From the NCBI GenBank assembly GCA_030145245.1, contig JAQYWC010000044.1, forward strand, positions 116,894 through 180,893: 64,000 nucleotides of DNA, read 5' to 3'. This document shows positions 8,464-18,800 of this stretch, piece after piece. Position numbers and translations under genes: made by a program. The notes under the pieces are model-generated. The model searched no databases and was not told where the DNA came from. It saw only the letters and a program-made list of their open reading frames with translations. The stretch is from Desulfobacterium sp. GTDB lineage: Bacteria; Desulfobacterota; Desulfobacteria; Desulfobacterales; Desulfobacteraceae. Positions within the stretch are counted from its first letter, which is position 1. Each line of letters begins with the position of its first letter.

Positions 8464-9165
8464 ATGCCAAATACCATCCGTACTGTTCTGCCCGGAAAAA
8501 CCAAACAGACGGTAACCACCCAGGACGGAACCACCTTGACCGTGCCAGCAGGCTGGGCACTGCTGCCCCCGGGAGATGCTGCCCTGACAAAGCGGGTCAA
8601 AAAAACAGGTGTCCACTGGCAGGTCCAGGTCAAGCAAGGACGACGAACCTTTTCCAAGGGCGTATGGGCCCCGGAAGCAAGGATCTGGCAGGCAATGGAA
8701 TACGTAAAGACCCAAAGGGCAGATCCCGCCCACCAGCGGCAACTGCAACAGGGACGGTTAAGGCGGGAAAAAAAGCAGGCGGCATACTCAATCGATTTTT
8801 ACGACACCGTGCTGGGGGAGCTCAATTTTCACCCAAGCTTCACGACCCTTGCCCAACGCCTTGCAAGGGCCGTCACCGACCATGCGGTGCCCGTTGGCAG
8901 CAACACCGTGGCAAGGACAGAACGTATCCCTGTGGAAGACCGTGCCAGGGCCGCCGTGATTGCCTGGATGCGCCACCACACCACCGGTTACGACACCATG
9001 ACCATCCCAAGGATCAAGGGACAGCGGCGAAAGGTCCGGCGGCAGCTGGCCCAAGAGTCCCAGCGCCTGTTGGACCGGTACCGGGCCGGCACCCCCGTGG
9101 ACAAGGAGGTCTGCCCCTTGCAGCTGGCCCTGGAAAGACTTCACACCACCGCCAATCCAAAATAG
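8464..9165 (+). CDS. DUF2293 domain-containing protein
   Basis: A 233-residue basic protein. Of the candidate starts, the ATG at 8464 is preferred because GGAGAAG ends 4 bases before it. The C-terminal part (about 120-210) matches the DUF2293 pattern as I remember it, with AVIAWMRHHTTGYD as the key stretch, and is rich in Arg and Lys (KGQRRKVRR). The function of DUF2293 is unknown; basic charge and lack of membrane segments suggest a soluble, perhaps nucleic-acid-associated protein. It converges on the AEC transporter gene and overlaps its 3' end by 25 bases. Confidence 0.75.
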   Translation: MPNTIRTVLPGKTKQTVTTQDGTTLTVPAGWALLPPGDAALTKRVKKTGVHWQVQVKQGRRTFSKGVWAPEARIWQAMEYVKTQRADPAHQRQLQQGRLRREKKQAAYSIDFYDTVLGELNFHPSFTTLAQRLARAVTDHAVPVGSNTVARTERIPVEDRARAAVIAWMRHHTTGYDTMTIPRIKGQRRKVRRQLAQESQRLLDRYRAGTPVDKEVCPLQLALERLHTTANPK

Positions 9166-10100
9166 GAGGCAAGGGCCAGGGTGGCAGGGATTGTCAGGAT
9201 GCACAACAGGGTGGAAACAAGGATGGCAGCGGAACTTCCAGCCTCGTAGATTCCATAATCCGTTGCGACCATGTAGGCCACCATGGCGGAGGGCAGGCCG
9301 GACAGAAGAATGCCCATGATCAGCCAGTCCCCGGAGACGTGGAAGGCCAGGAGAAAAAATGCTGCCAGGATTGGCTGGACAACCATCTTGACAAGATTGA
9401 CAGAAAGAAGATCCGCAAAAGAAACGGACAACCCGCTTTTCCCGATCACCATTCCCATGGCAAAGAGGGCGCAGGGCACGGACGCCATTCCAAAATCGTG
9501 GCAAAAAATCACAAGCGCACTGGGCAGCCCCAATCCAAGGACCGAAAAGAAAATCCCCCCAAAGGAGGCCCCGATGATGGGCGTCCTCATAAGGGAAAAA
9601 AAGACTGTCATGAAGGTTCGAAACGGGTGTTGCCCCTTTTCTGCCCTGTGAAACTCGAGTTTTCCAATGGCCAGGACGAGCACGGCCGTTGGCAGCAGAG
9701 TAGCAAGGGTCACGGCGATGGCCGCATGGGGATTGCCCTTAAAGATCGACAGCAGGATGGGAAACCCGAGATAGGCGGTATTGGGAAAGCTGGCAGCTGT
9801 CGACCGAAGCCCGCCCTCGGTAAAATGGCTCCTGAAGGAACAACAGGAGACAATAAACATGATGAGATAGGCCCCGAGCATGGCAAGGGTGAACCCTGCC
9901 ATATAATTCCATTGCAGTATCTCCCGGGCGGGGGAGCCGGCCAAAGACCCGAAAATAAGACAGGGAAGCGTGAACCTGTATACAAAGGTGTTAAGAACTG
10001 TTGCGCTGGCTTTGGGAAGCAACGCCCTTTTGCCAGCAAGAAAACCAAACCCCATGGTCGCAAATAGCGGCACAAGGGTATTTACCATTATCGTGAACAT
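9141..10100 (-). CDS. AEC-family (auxin efflux carrier-like) transporter
   Basis: A 319-residue integral membrane protein with about ten hydrophobic segments in two halves. It starts MFTIMVNTLVPLFATMG, typical of the AEC/YfdV-like family that exports organic acids such as malate or malonate. The ATG at 10100 follows GGAGGG by two bases, so this start is preferred to the frame opening at 10130. A LysR-type regulator gene is divergent, starting about 195 bases away, the usual arrangement for a regulator and its target. Substrate is unknown. Confidence 0.88.
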   Translation of the reverse strand: MFTIMVNTLVPLFATMGFGFLAGKRALLPKASATVLNTFVYRFTLPCLIFGSLAGSPAREILQWNYMAGFTLAMLGAYLIMFIVSCCSFRSHFTEGGLRSTAASFPNTAYLGFPILLSIFKGNPHAAIAVTLATLLPTAVLVLAIGKLEFHRAEKGQHPFRTFMTVFFSLMRTPIIGASFGGIFFSVLGLGLPSALVIFCHDFGMASVPCALFAMGMVIGKSGLSVSFADLLSVNLVKMVVQPILAAFFLLAFHVSGDWLIMGILLSGLPSAMVAYMVATDYGIYEAGSSAAILVSTLLCILTIPATLALASYFGLAVV

Positions 10101-10294
10101 ATCCCTCCGACAGGGGCCGTCCCACGTCATGCAGACGGAAGCGATCCCCTGGAAATCAAATTGCCATGGACCGGACTCTCTGTTACCCTACAAAGGCTCG
10201 ACAGCCGACCCGATCCGTAAAAACGGAGGCAAATGTAGAGGGTCCTGACCAAAAACTCAACCCATTAATCGTGAACAAGATATTAGAAAAACTA

Positions 10295-11197
10295 ATGAGC
10301 CCAAAACTACCCCCACTCAATGCCCTTGTCTTTTTTGAAGCCGTTGCAAAGCACCTGAGCTTCACCGCAGCCGCCCAAGAACTCTGCGTCACCCAGGGAG
10401 CGGTGAGCCAGCAGATCAAGAAACTCGAGGAGTTTCTCGGGGTGCAGCTTTTTATCCGGGTGCACCAGGGGCTTTTGCTGACCACCCCCGGCACCGAATA
10501 TCTTCCGGCCGTGACCGAGGCCCTGGACCGGATCAGGATTGCCACGGCCGCCTTTGTGAGCAAGGTCCCCAGGGGAGTGCTGTCGGTCAACGCAGCGCCC
10601 AACTTTGCCAACAAATGGCTGGTTCCCAAGTTCCACCGCTTCTACAAGCGCTATCCCGACATTGATCTCAGGATCAGCGCCACCCCCGTCAGAACCGAGT
10701 TCGGCAAGGAGGATATAGACATCGCCATCCGATGCGGACGGGGTCCCTGGTCCGGGGTCGACTCCACCAAACTCACCCCGGAACGGATCCATGCCGTGTG
10801 CAGTCCCGAACTGCTCACAGGGGACAGGCCGCTGACCTGCCTGGACAACCTGCACCATTATCCCCTGCTGAGGAATGCAGACCAGAATCTCTGGCCCCAG
10901 TGGCTCCAGGCGGCAGACCTGGCCCCCTCCCGGATGCAGTTCGGCCCCATGTTCAACATGCTCTACATGACGATCCAGGCAGCGATCAACGGCCAGGGCG
11001 TTGCCCTTGCCAGTTCCACCCTGGTGGCCGGGGACATTGCGGCCGGACGCCTGGTGACTCCGTTCATGCTCCAGGTGCCGTCTCCGACCGCATACTGGTT
11101 TGTATGCCCCAGGGCAAAGGCCCTGGAGCCCAAGGTTGCAGCCTTTAAGCGCTGGCTATTTTCCGAGATCGAACAGGAGGCCACGTACCACAATTAA
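10295..11197 (+). CDS. LysR-type transcriptional regulator (GcvA-like)
   Basis: A 300-residue regulator. The N-terminal winged HTH (about 6-65) contains FFEAVAKHLSFTAAAQELC and VTQGAVSQQIKKLE. The C-terminal effector-binding domain resembles the GcvA/AmpR branch (KWLVPKFHRFYKRYPDI, EDIDIAIRCGRGPW). The open frame extends to 10166; I choose ATG 10295 because homology begins there, although no strong ribosome site is visible and a GTG at 10271 is possible. Divergent to the AEC transporter, which it probably regulates. The effector is not predictable. Confidence 0.85.
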   Translation: MSPKLPPLNALVFFEAVAKHLSFTAAAQELCVTQGAVSQQIKKLEEFLGVQLFIRVHQGLLLTTPGTEYLPAVTEALDRIRIATAAFVSKVPRGVLSVNAAPNFANKWLVPKFHRFYKRYPDIDLRISATPVRTEFGKEDIDIAIRCGRGPWSGVDSTKLTPERIHAVCSPELLTGDRPLTCLDNLHHYPLLRNADQNLWPQWLQAADLAPSRMQFGPMFNMLYMTIQAAINGQGVALASSTLVAGDIAAGRLVTPFMLQVPSPTAYWFVCPRAKALEPKVAAFKRWLFSEIEQEATYHN

Positions 11198-11368
11198 TCC
11201 CAGGTAACAGACTCGGTCAAACCCTTATGTTATTTTTTGGGGTACAGCAGATCTTTTGGTTGTGCCTGGTGAATCTTTGTTGGCAGAAGCTACAGCAACA
11301 AAAAACTTGAATTATGTTTATTTTCAAATTATCATTCGCACTTTCATTTAAACCAAAAGGAGACATAA

Positions 11369-12241
11369 ATGAAAGTGCTTATTGGTATTCCGGCCCGCTA
11401 TGGATCAACACGTTTCCCAGGTAAACCACTGATTGATATCAGAGGAAAAGAGATGCTGCTTCGCGTTTGGGAAAATGCACAACATGCGGCAAGTAAATTT
11501 GAAGTTGGCATGGTTAAATGTGCCGTTGCAACTGAAGATCAACGTATTATGGATTTCTGTAAAGAAAAAGATATCGATTGTTATATGACTTCAGAAGTTT
11601 GCGAAACAGGAACTGATCGTATTTTAGATCTTGTTAAAGTCATGGGTGTAAATCCGGAATTTGTTGTAAACCTGCAAGGGGATCTTCCACTTTGCCCACC
11701 TTGGTTTGTGGAACAAATGGTTCAAGCTTATTTGAATGACCCTAAATTGGATGTTGTTACCCCTGTTGTTAACCTAACATGGGATGGTGTTGAAAAACTT
11801 CGTAAGGATAAAGAAACGACCCCATTCTCCGGCACCTGCGCTGTTGTGGCTTTGCCTAAAGGTGAAAATATGATGTCTCCTATTTTAGAAAACACCGAAT
11901 TTGATTCCATCTGGTTTTCAAAAAACATCATCCCTGCCCTTCGTAAAGCCGATAAAATGAAAGTTTTAAGCCCTAAGTATTCACCTGTTCTACGTCATAT
12001 TGGTCTTTATGGTTATACGTTGAAAGTTCTGAAACAGTTAGATGATTTTGAAGAAACAGTTTATGGCAATCTATGTGAAGGCCTTGAACAGCTTAAATTC
12101 CTTGAAAATGGTTTCAAAGTGAAAGTGGTAAAAGTTGATTACCGCAGTTATAAAGGTATGAGTGGAGTTGATTCTCCTGAAGATTTATCCCGTGCTGAAG
12201 CTATTATTGATGAATGTGGAGAATTGCTTGATGTCGCATAA
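11369..12241 (+). CDS. kdsB: 3-deoxy-manno-octulosonate cytidylyltransferase (CMP-Kdo synthetase family)
   Basis: A 290-residue cytidylyltransferase activating Kdo or a related sugar acid with CTP, in the cytoplasm, for surface polysaccharide synthesis. The N-terminal nucleotide-binding loop IPARYGSTRFPGKPL (7-21), ETGTDRI and a NLQGD motif are visible. The usual NVQGDEP is NLQGDLP here, so the Glu is replaced and substrate preference may differ. It is longer than typical KdsB (about 250). Start ATG 11369 follows AAAAGGAG. The gene and its overlapping partner are clearly more AT-rich than their neighbours, and no other polysaccharide genes are nearby, suggesting horizontal transfer. Confidence 0.85.
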   Translation: MKVLIGIPARYGSTRFPGKPLIDIRGKEMLLRVWENAQHAASKFEVGMVKCAVATEDQRIMDFCKEKDIDCYMTSEVCETGTDRILDLVKVMGVNPEFVVNLQGDLPLCPPWFVEQMVQAYLNDPKLDVVTPVVNLTWDGVEKLRKDKETTPFSGTCAVVALPKGENMMSPILENTEFDSIWFSKNIIPALRKADKMKVLSPKYSPVLRHIGLYGYTLKVLKQLDDFEETVYGNLCEGLEQLKFLENGFKVKVVKVDYRSYKGMSGVDSPEDLSRAEAIIDECGELLDVA

Positions 12242-12881
12242 AACAACTTTATTACTGGCGCGTCACGGCAATACTTTTGCTAAAGGCGATGTTATTTTAC
12301 GTGTGGGAGGTCGAACAGACCTTCCTTTAACAGAAGAAAAATTAGGCACATCTTTGGGATTATATCTTAAGCGTGAAATCTTGCTTCCTGATACAGTTTT
12401 TGCGGCGCCTCTAAAGCGAACCACGCAAACAGCAGAACAAGCTGTTAAAGCCATGGGAATCAATCCAAAAATAGTCAAAGATGATCGTTTGATCGAAATT
12501 GATTATGGACCAGATGAAGGAAAGCCTGAAGAGGAGGTAGTGGCGCGTCTTGGTAAAGAAACGCTTCAAAAATGGAATGATGATGCGACTGTTCCAGATG
12601 GTTGGAAAGTTGATCCGCAAACCATTATTGATATGTGGCACCAAATTGCCAAAGAAACGGAAGAAAATTATAAAGGAAAACGTGTTCTTATCGTTACAAG
12701 TAATGGTATCTTACGTTTTTCTCCGCATTTAACCGGTGATTTTGGTAGTTTTGCGAAAGACCATAAAATTAAAGTTGCAACGGGTGGACTTTGTATTTTT
12801 GAAAAAGAAGAAGGTGATACGCATTGGACATGTTCTGATTGGAATCTCCGTCCACATAAGATCTTTGAATCTGAAACATAG
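12231..12881 (+). CDS. Histidine phosphatase family protein, paired with kdsB
   Basis: A 216-residue phosphoglycerate mutase-like phosphatase with the phospho-acceptor motif RHG at 11-13 (LLLARHGNTF) and a second conserved stretch AAPLKRTTQTAEQ. The late catalytic His normally found in a GH/SHG-type motif is not obvious: the region reads VTSNGILRF, so activity may be altered. It starts at ATG 12231, overlapping the kdsB stop by 11 bases, so the two are coupled and share the same AT-rich composition. One possibility is a sugar-phosphate phosphatase acting just before kdsB in a Kdo-like pathway; this is inference. Confidence 0.8.
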   Translation: MSHKTTLLLARHGNTFAKGDVILRVGGRTDLPLTEEKLGTSLGLYLKREILLPDTVFAAPLKRTTQTAEQAVKAMGINPKIVKDDRLIEIDYGPDEGKPEEEVVARLGKETLQKWNDDATVPDGWKVDPQTIIDMWHQIAKETEENYKGKRVLIVTSNGILRFSPHLTGDFGSFAKDHKIKVATGGLCIFEKEEGDTHWTCSDWNLRPHKIFESET

Positions 12882-13043
12882 ATTGAATTAGGTTGTTTTT
12901 TGTTTCGCTAACTCATTACAGCCTTTATTCACGGGTCATTTATACTTTCTTCACTTCTATACAGCTTCTTTTTTTATGTAATCACAGGGTTAATGCGGTT
13001 TTTTTTACTCAAATAAAATTTTCTATTGAAACGGCATGTCTTA

Positions 13044-15035
13044 TTAAATCTTGAATTTTCCTACCACCTCCTTTAGCTTTGCTGCCAGATCAGATAACTC
13101 TTCAGCGCTGATACTCACTTTTGAACTGCTGTCGGAGATCTCGTTGGCCGCCAGGTTGACGCCGGAAATTTCTTCTGCTATGTCGCCTGAAACGCCGGAG
13201 CTTTCAGCCACATTTTTGTTGACTTCCTGGATGCCTTGGGATGCCTGCAAAACATTGTCGGCAATTTCCTTTGTGGTAACCGATTGCTCCTCCACTGCCG
13301 TAGCAATGGTTGAAACGATCTCATTGACATCCTCAATGACGGCTGAAATTTTTTCCACCTCTGCGACGGTTTCATCCGTGGACAACTGGATGCCGCCGAT
13401 CTTTTCCTTTATCTCCAGGGTTGCCTCAGCCGTCTGTTTGGCCAGATCCTTAATCTCATTGGCAACCACAGCAAACCCCCTGCCCGCCTCACCGGCCCGG
13501 GCCGCTTCAATGGTTGCATTCAATGAGAGCAGATTGATCTGCTCGGAAATGTCGGTTATTGCCTCTGTTACCTTTCCTATATCAATTGCTGAGCTTCCGA
13601 GTTCGTTAACCTTGGCTGAGACCACTTTGGCATTGGAAACCATTTCCGTGGTAACGGAGCGGGCTTTTTCGGAATTATTGGCAATCTCATTGATGGTACT
13701 GGCCATTTCGTCGGTGGCCGTGGCCACCATGTTTATATTGATGGCGGCCTCTTCACTTGCTGCAGCCACAGAACTCATACTGGAATTCATCTCTTCGGAT
13801 GCCGCCGCCACCATGCTTGATTTATCGGTCATGCCTATCGCGCCTTCTGACATCTGCATGGAAAGACCGGAAACATCCGCCGATGAGGAGGTCAGGTTGT
13901 CGGCGTTGTTTGCAATATCCGTTACAATCAACTGCATCTTTGTGATAAAGGCGTTGAACCAATGGGCCAGTTCACCGATTTCGTCCCTGCTTTTTATCTC
14001 CAGCCTCTGGGTGAGGTCTCCTTCTCCTTCCGCTATGTCCTTGAGGCCATGGACAGCCTTGTTGATGGAGACAATCATGCGTCTGACAATAATGAAAAGG
14101 ATCACCACCGAAATAACGATGGATATTAAAGCAACCAGGATCATACCGTTTCGCAGCTTTTTCAGGGGGGCTTTATAGGACGCTGTCAACAGGGTCGCTA
14201 TAACAAGCTTGTCGTTTTTCTGTTGAAATGCGCAAAGGCGTTCTTCGCCGTTGAATTTGTATTTGAGCTGACCCTGCCTTTGCCGGACAATTTCTTTTCC
14301 CCAGTCAAACCCGGTAACCTTTGTCCCGATTTTTCCAGGGTCGGGATGGGCAATTGTGATTCCTTCAAGGTCCAGCAAAATCGCATACCCTTTTTCACCG
14401 ACCTTCTGGTTCTTAACAATTGTTTGCAGGTCTGTTTTCTTCATCAGATCCTGGAGCTCCTTGGGCTGGACGCCGATCTGAACCAATCCGGGCTGCTCCC
14501 TTCTTGCCACCGTTATATATTGAAACAGCACCTTGTCCGTCCCCCTTTCCTGGGGATCCTGGGCAAGTTCGAAGGATTTTTCTTTCAATCCCCTCAGCAG
14601 GGGCCGGGTTTGACCCGTGGTGGAAAAATCAAACCCGTAGAACGTTTGGATATTCCCCCATTTAAGCACGCCATCTTCATCCACAATATGGATCTCATCC
14701 ACGCCAATATCCCTTGCCAGGCGAATCATATTTTCAGCTGAAAGCATATCAGGGGCGGTTTCGATGATGGCCCTGACGGCCTTTACCTGGCGGAGATAGT
14801 TTTTGTTTAAAGCCCGTTTCAACGCATTGATGGATTCTTCAGATTGATCCACACCGGATGCGATCTGCTCCAAGGAGGCATTCACTATATTTATCATCAA
14901 ATCATTGATAATGCGGTTTTGCTGTCTATATGAGTAAAGCGATATTACCAGTATCGATAAAAACAGCATTAAAACCATGGGCATTAAAATTTGATTTCGG
15001 ATGCCAAATCGGGAAACTGAATTTTCCTTGCTCAT
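13044..15035 (-). CDS. Methyl-accepting chemotaxis protein with periplasmic Cache-type sensor
   Basis: A 663-residue chemoreceptor. Transmembrane segment 1 is at about 15-36, a periplasmic Cache-like domain at about 40-290 ([31 protein letters not shown]), transmembrane segment 2 at about 297-317, HAMP at about 318-372 and the signalling domain at about 400-660. The hairpin tip reads [20 protein letters not shown]. The start at ATG 15035 follows AAAAGGAGAGGAAA, which overrides a longer frame to 15212. It senses a small periplasmic ligand and signals to CheA/CheW, which are not in this window. A decayed RND gene copy lies just upstream. Confidence 0.93.
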   Translation of the reverse strand: MSKENSVSRFGIRNQILMPMVLMLFLSILVISLYSYRQQNRIINDLMINIVNASLEQIASGVDQSEESINALKRALNKNYLRQVKAVRAIIETAPDMLSAENMIRLARDIGVDEIHIVDEDGVLKWGNIQTFYGFDFSTTGQTRPLLRGLKEKSFELAQDPQERGTDKVLFQYITVARREQPGLVQIGVQPKELQDLMKKTDLQTIVKNQKVGEKGYAILLDLEGITIAHPDPGKIGTKVTGFDWGKEIVRQRQGQLKYKFNGEERLCAFQQKNDKLVIATLLTASYKAPLKKLRNGMILVALISIVISVVILFIIVRRMIVSINKAVHGLKDIAEGEGDLTQRLEIKSRDEIGELAHWFNAFITKMQLIVTDIANNADNLTSSSADVSGLSMQMSEGAIGMTDKSSMVAAASEEMNSSMSSVAAASEEAAININMVATATDEMASTINEIANNSEKARSVTTEMVSNAKVVSAKVNELGSSAIDIGKVTEAITDISEQINLLSLNATIEAARAGEAGRGFAVVANEIKDLAKQTAEATLEIKEKIGGIQLSTDETVAEVEKISAVIEDVNEIVSTIATAVEEQSVTTKEIADNVLQASQGIQEVNKNVAESSGVSGDIAEEISGVNLAANEISDSSSKVSISAEELSDLAAKLKEVVGKFKI

Positions 15036-15259
15036 TTTCCTCTCCTTTTTGACAAAAGGTGTTGGGGATAATCCATTGTGCCTGGGGGGAGGTGGAGGAA
15101 ATTTGATGTTCAGATTGAAAACTCGCTGTTCGAAACAGTCTTGGCTGATACTCCCATTCAGCAGAGACGATATGGATGATATGTATAGAAAAAGTATCAG
15201 GGGATTGCCCAAAAGGCAATTGAATTATGATTGTTCGCCTTTAAAATAAGAGAAACAAG

Positions 15260-15658
15260 CCTCCGTCCGGCGTGCGGATCCGCATGGTGATGAGATCCTT
15301 GAGGTTTTTCCGGTCCGCTTCCGGGTAGCGCACCATAACCTTGACCTCGTTCCGGGCGATCTGGAGTCTCAGGGCTTCGGCACCGTAAAATGCACCGCGC
15401 ACCTGACGGGCCAGGTCCTCCTCGGTGATCCCAAGGGTTCTTGCCCCGGGGGCAGCTTGAGTTTCAGCTCTTTCTTACCCCGGGAATAGGTATCCTCGAT
15501 GTCTGTGATACCGGGACCTCCCCTACCTTCTTCCACAGAAAATCGGTAATCACGGACACGGGATAATTTCTTCGTTCGCTTTCGGTAAGCAGCAGGAAGA
15601 TTACCACCACCACCAGGGGAATCGCCTTCATGAATGTCCCCATGGTACCACTGACAAA
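15260..15658 (-). pseudogene. Decayed partial copy of the RND transporter gene
   Basis: Three blocks match the intact RND gene at 19629-22799 at roughly 90-95% by eye and in the same order and strand. 15260-15514 matches about 20401-20658, 15515-15598 matches about 20793-20876, and 15590-15658 matches about 21398-21463. The parts between are deleted. The second join falls on AGCAGCAGG, which occurs at both parental sites, consistent with a deletion at a short repeat. A 1-base indel near 15456 also breaks the frame. It cannot encode a working protein. Confidence 0.88.
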
Positions 15659-15890
15659 TGGAGTGGTAGGGTATTTGTAGACATTTTCTTGGGATCAGAC
15701 CGTGCCAATTTACATCTATGTACTTTTGACTTTGATAAAAATAGTTGATAGGTTGCTAATTATCTGCTGGTGCAACTTGAAAAAGGGGCTATCCTGCAAA
15801 GAGTTGGAATAATCTGTTTAATTTTCATCTAAAAACTGTTCCGAAAACCACCTAAGTCCGAACTTCGATGATAGTAAAAGGAGAAATGCC

Positions 15891-18800
15891 ATGTTACGCA
15901 TCATCTTTTATCTGTTCATTACTTTTATTGTTGTTGGCTGTCCCGATATATGCCCAGCGATTCATTCGCAATCAATTGCACGAATTAATCAGGAAAAAAA
16001 CAAATTAATTCAAGCCGAAACAATAAGGAACCGGGCAAATTCATTATCCGACAAATTCGATCCCGCAATAAACCTGACCGCTGAAGAAAAAGCTTGGCTT
16101 GAAAACCATCCTAAAATCACGATTGGAATTATGGATGACTGGCTCCCCGTGAGTTATGTGGATGAACAAGGACAACCCAGAGGGATCGGTGTTGAATTTA
16201 TCGATAGAATCAACCGCTTAACAGGCAACAGACTCATCATCGAACCCGCTCCGTTCAGAAAAAACTATGAACGGGTGAAGAACAGAGAGATTGACGCCAT
16301 TATGGACATCTCTCACCACCCAACCCGGGAACCTTTTTTTATTTTCACTAAGCCATATATCATAACTTCACACGTATTCGTGGGCCGAAAAGACAGCCAT
16401 TATATCCATTCCGCCATGAATCTGAATGGAAAAGTAATAGCTTTAGAAAAGGAGTTTTACAACGTTTTATATTTTAAGGAACACTTCCCGGATATCAAGT
16501 TCAAAGAATACGAAACAACTGCCGGTGCCCTGGATTCCGTGGCTCGGGGCGAAACAGATGCCTATGTAGGTAACCGTGCTGTCGTGATGAATCTGATAAA
16601 AAAAGAACTGCTCATCAATCTGCAGGTAATGGCACTCAGCAAGCATACCAATTCCATTCTTAGAATAGGAGTCCGCAAGGACTGGCCACAGTTAGCAAGA
16701 ATTTTGGATAAAGCCCTGGCGACCATTACGCCCCAGGAAAAATTATTGATTCAACAAAAGCATCTTGACGAGGTAGAAACCGATGTGTCGGATTTTTGGT
16801 TGACTCCTGAGGAAAGAAACTGGTTTCGAGAACACCCTGCAATCCCCATCGGAACTATGAACAACTGGCCTCCCTTCAATTACCTGGACGAAAATGGCCA
16901 ACCCAAAGGAATTGGGTTCGACTATATCCAGTTGCTGAACAAACGGCTTGGCGGCAGACTTATCATTAAAGCTGCTCCATTCAAAAAAAACTTCGACCTG
17001 GTTATGAACAGGGAACTTGCGGCTTTAATGGACATTACGCAAAAACCGAATCGTGATCCCTTTTTTAATTTCACCAGGCCGTATATTTCAATCCCGCATG
17101 TCATCGTGGGCAGGAAAGACAGTCAGTATTTCGAATCTGAAAAGGATCTGGCAGGTAAAGTAGTTGCCCTTGAGGAAGGTTTTTTCAATACTATTCATTT
17201 TCAAAAGCACTCTCCGGAAATTAAAATCAGAGAGTATGGATCAACCGTTAAGGCAATCAATGCGGTATCACATGGAAAAGCCGATGCATATGTAGGAAAC
17301 CGGGTTGTTGTAACGTATCTGATCGAAAAAGAGAAGATTTCCAATCTTCAATTAATGGGCAAATCGAAATTGGTGAATTCCAAACTTCAGATCGGAATTC
17401 GCAGGGACTGGCCGGAGTTGGTCGCGATCCTGGACCGAGCCCTGGCTTCTATAAATTCGGAAGAAAAGAATAAGATTCTCCACAAGTGGACCGGGGAAGA
17501 AAAACCTGCTCCAATTGAATTAGAATTGACCAAACAGGAAAAAGCGTGGAGATCAAAACATCAGGTGATAAAGGTCAGCAATGAAATGGAATGGTCTCCG
17601 GTGGACTTTGTTGCAGACAACCAGCCCCAGGGCTATGCGATCGATCTCATCAACCTGCTGGCTGAGCGCATTGGTATACATGTTAACTTCATCAACGGTT
17701 TTACCTGGAATGAACTGGAAGAGTTGTTTAAAAAAGGGGAGTTAGACATACTGCAACCCATTAAAAAAACGGCAGAACATGAAAAAATTGCGATATTTTC
17801 CCAACCAATCATTCAATATAAAACCTACTTTGTTACACGAAGTAAAAACCCTTTGGTTCATGATTTCAGCCAGCTTTACGGAAAAAAGGTTGCTGTGGCT
17901 AAAGGCTTGCGAATGGAAAATTTCCTGAAACAGAATCATCCCGAAATCCATATACTTGAAGTGGACAACCAGGAAAAAATGATAGAGGCTGTTTATCATG
18001 AAAAGGCATATGCGACATTTGGAAATGAAATCGTGGCAAGCTATATTATTCGAAAAAAACGGATGCATGATCTCAGGCTCACCGGATGGGCCAAGGATTA
18101 TGACGATGGAAAGATTAACCAGCTTCATTTAATGGGCCAGAAAAAGGCGCCGGAATTGATCAGTATGATGAACAAGGCACTGGCCTCAATGACCCCGGGT
18201 GAGGTCAAACAACTTGAGGATAAATGGTTTGATCTTCCAGAGCACAGCCAGATGTTATTTACTAAAGAGGAGGAGGAGTGGCTCAAGAGGCACCCTGTCC
18301 TGCGCCTGGGAATTGATCCCAATTGGGCACCCATTGAATACTTTAACATCAACGGAGAACTATCTGGAATAACCGCCGATAGCATACGCATCCTAAGGGA
18401 AAAAATGGGCATTTCCTCAATAGAGGCGGTCAAAGGTTTATCCTGGATGGAAGTCCTGGAATTGGCACAAAAAGGTGAGATTGATATCGTCTCCGCAATA
18501 GTAAAGAATGAAAAACGTGCCGAGTACCTGCTTTTTACAGAGCCCTACCTTAAACTGCCGATAGTTGTCGTCATGCATGAGAGTACACCTTTTATAGAAG
18601 GCATACATGATCTGGCAGATACGACTATTGCCTTGGTGAAAGGCTATGTCACTCAAACATACCTGCAGCGGGATTACCCTGAGCAGAAACATTTGGAGTT
18701 TGAAACACTGGCTGAGGCTATGAAAGCAGTTGCCTCCGGCAGGGCTGGCGCTGTTATCGAAAATCTCGCTTCAATAAATCATCTCAAAAATGAACTAAAA

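Noticed and set aside
8451..10067. 538-codon open frame overlapping the DUF2293 and AEC genes
   Set aside because: Low-complexity Gly/Lys/Pro-rich translation caused by composition; it is out of frame with two recognisable genes.
13051..14178. 375-codon frame antisense to the chemoreceptor
   Set aside because: Ser/Ala/Ile-rich mirror of the coiled-coil coding sequence with no ribosome site; a typical shadow of chemoreceptor genes.
15693..15712. TGGCACG on the minus strand suggesting a sigma-54 promoter before the chemoreceptor
   Set aside because: Ten bases after GG the sequence is TC, not GC, and no -12 element is present; it also lies more than 600 bases from the gene.
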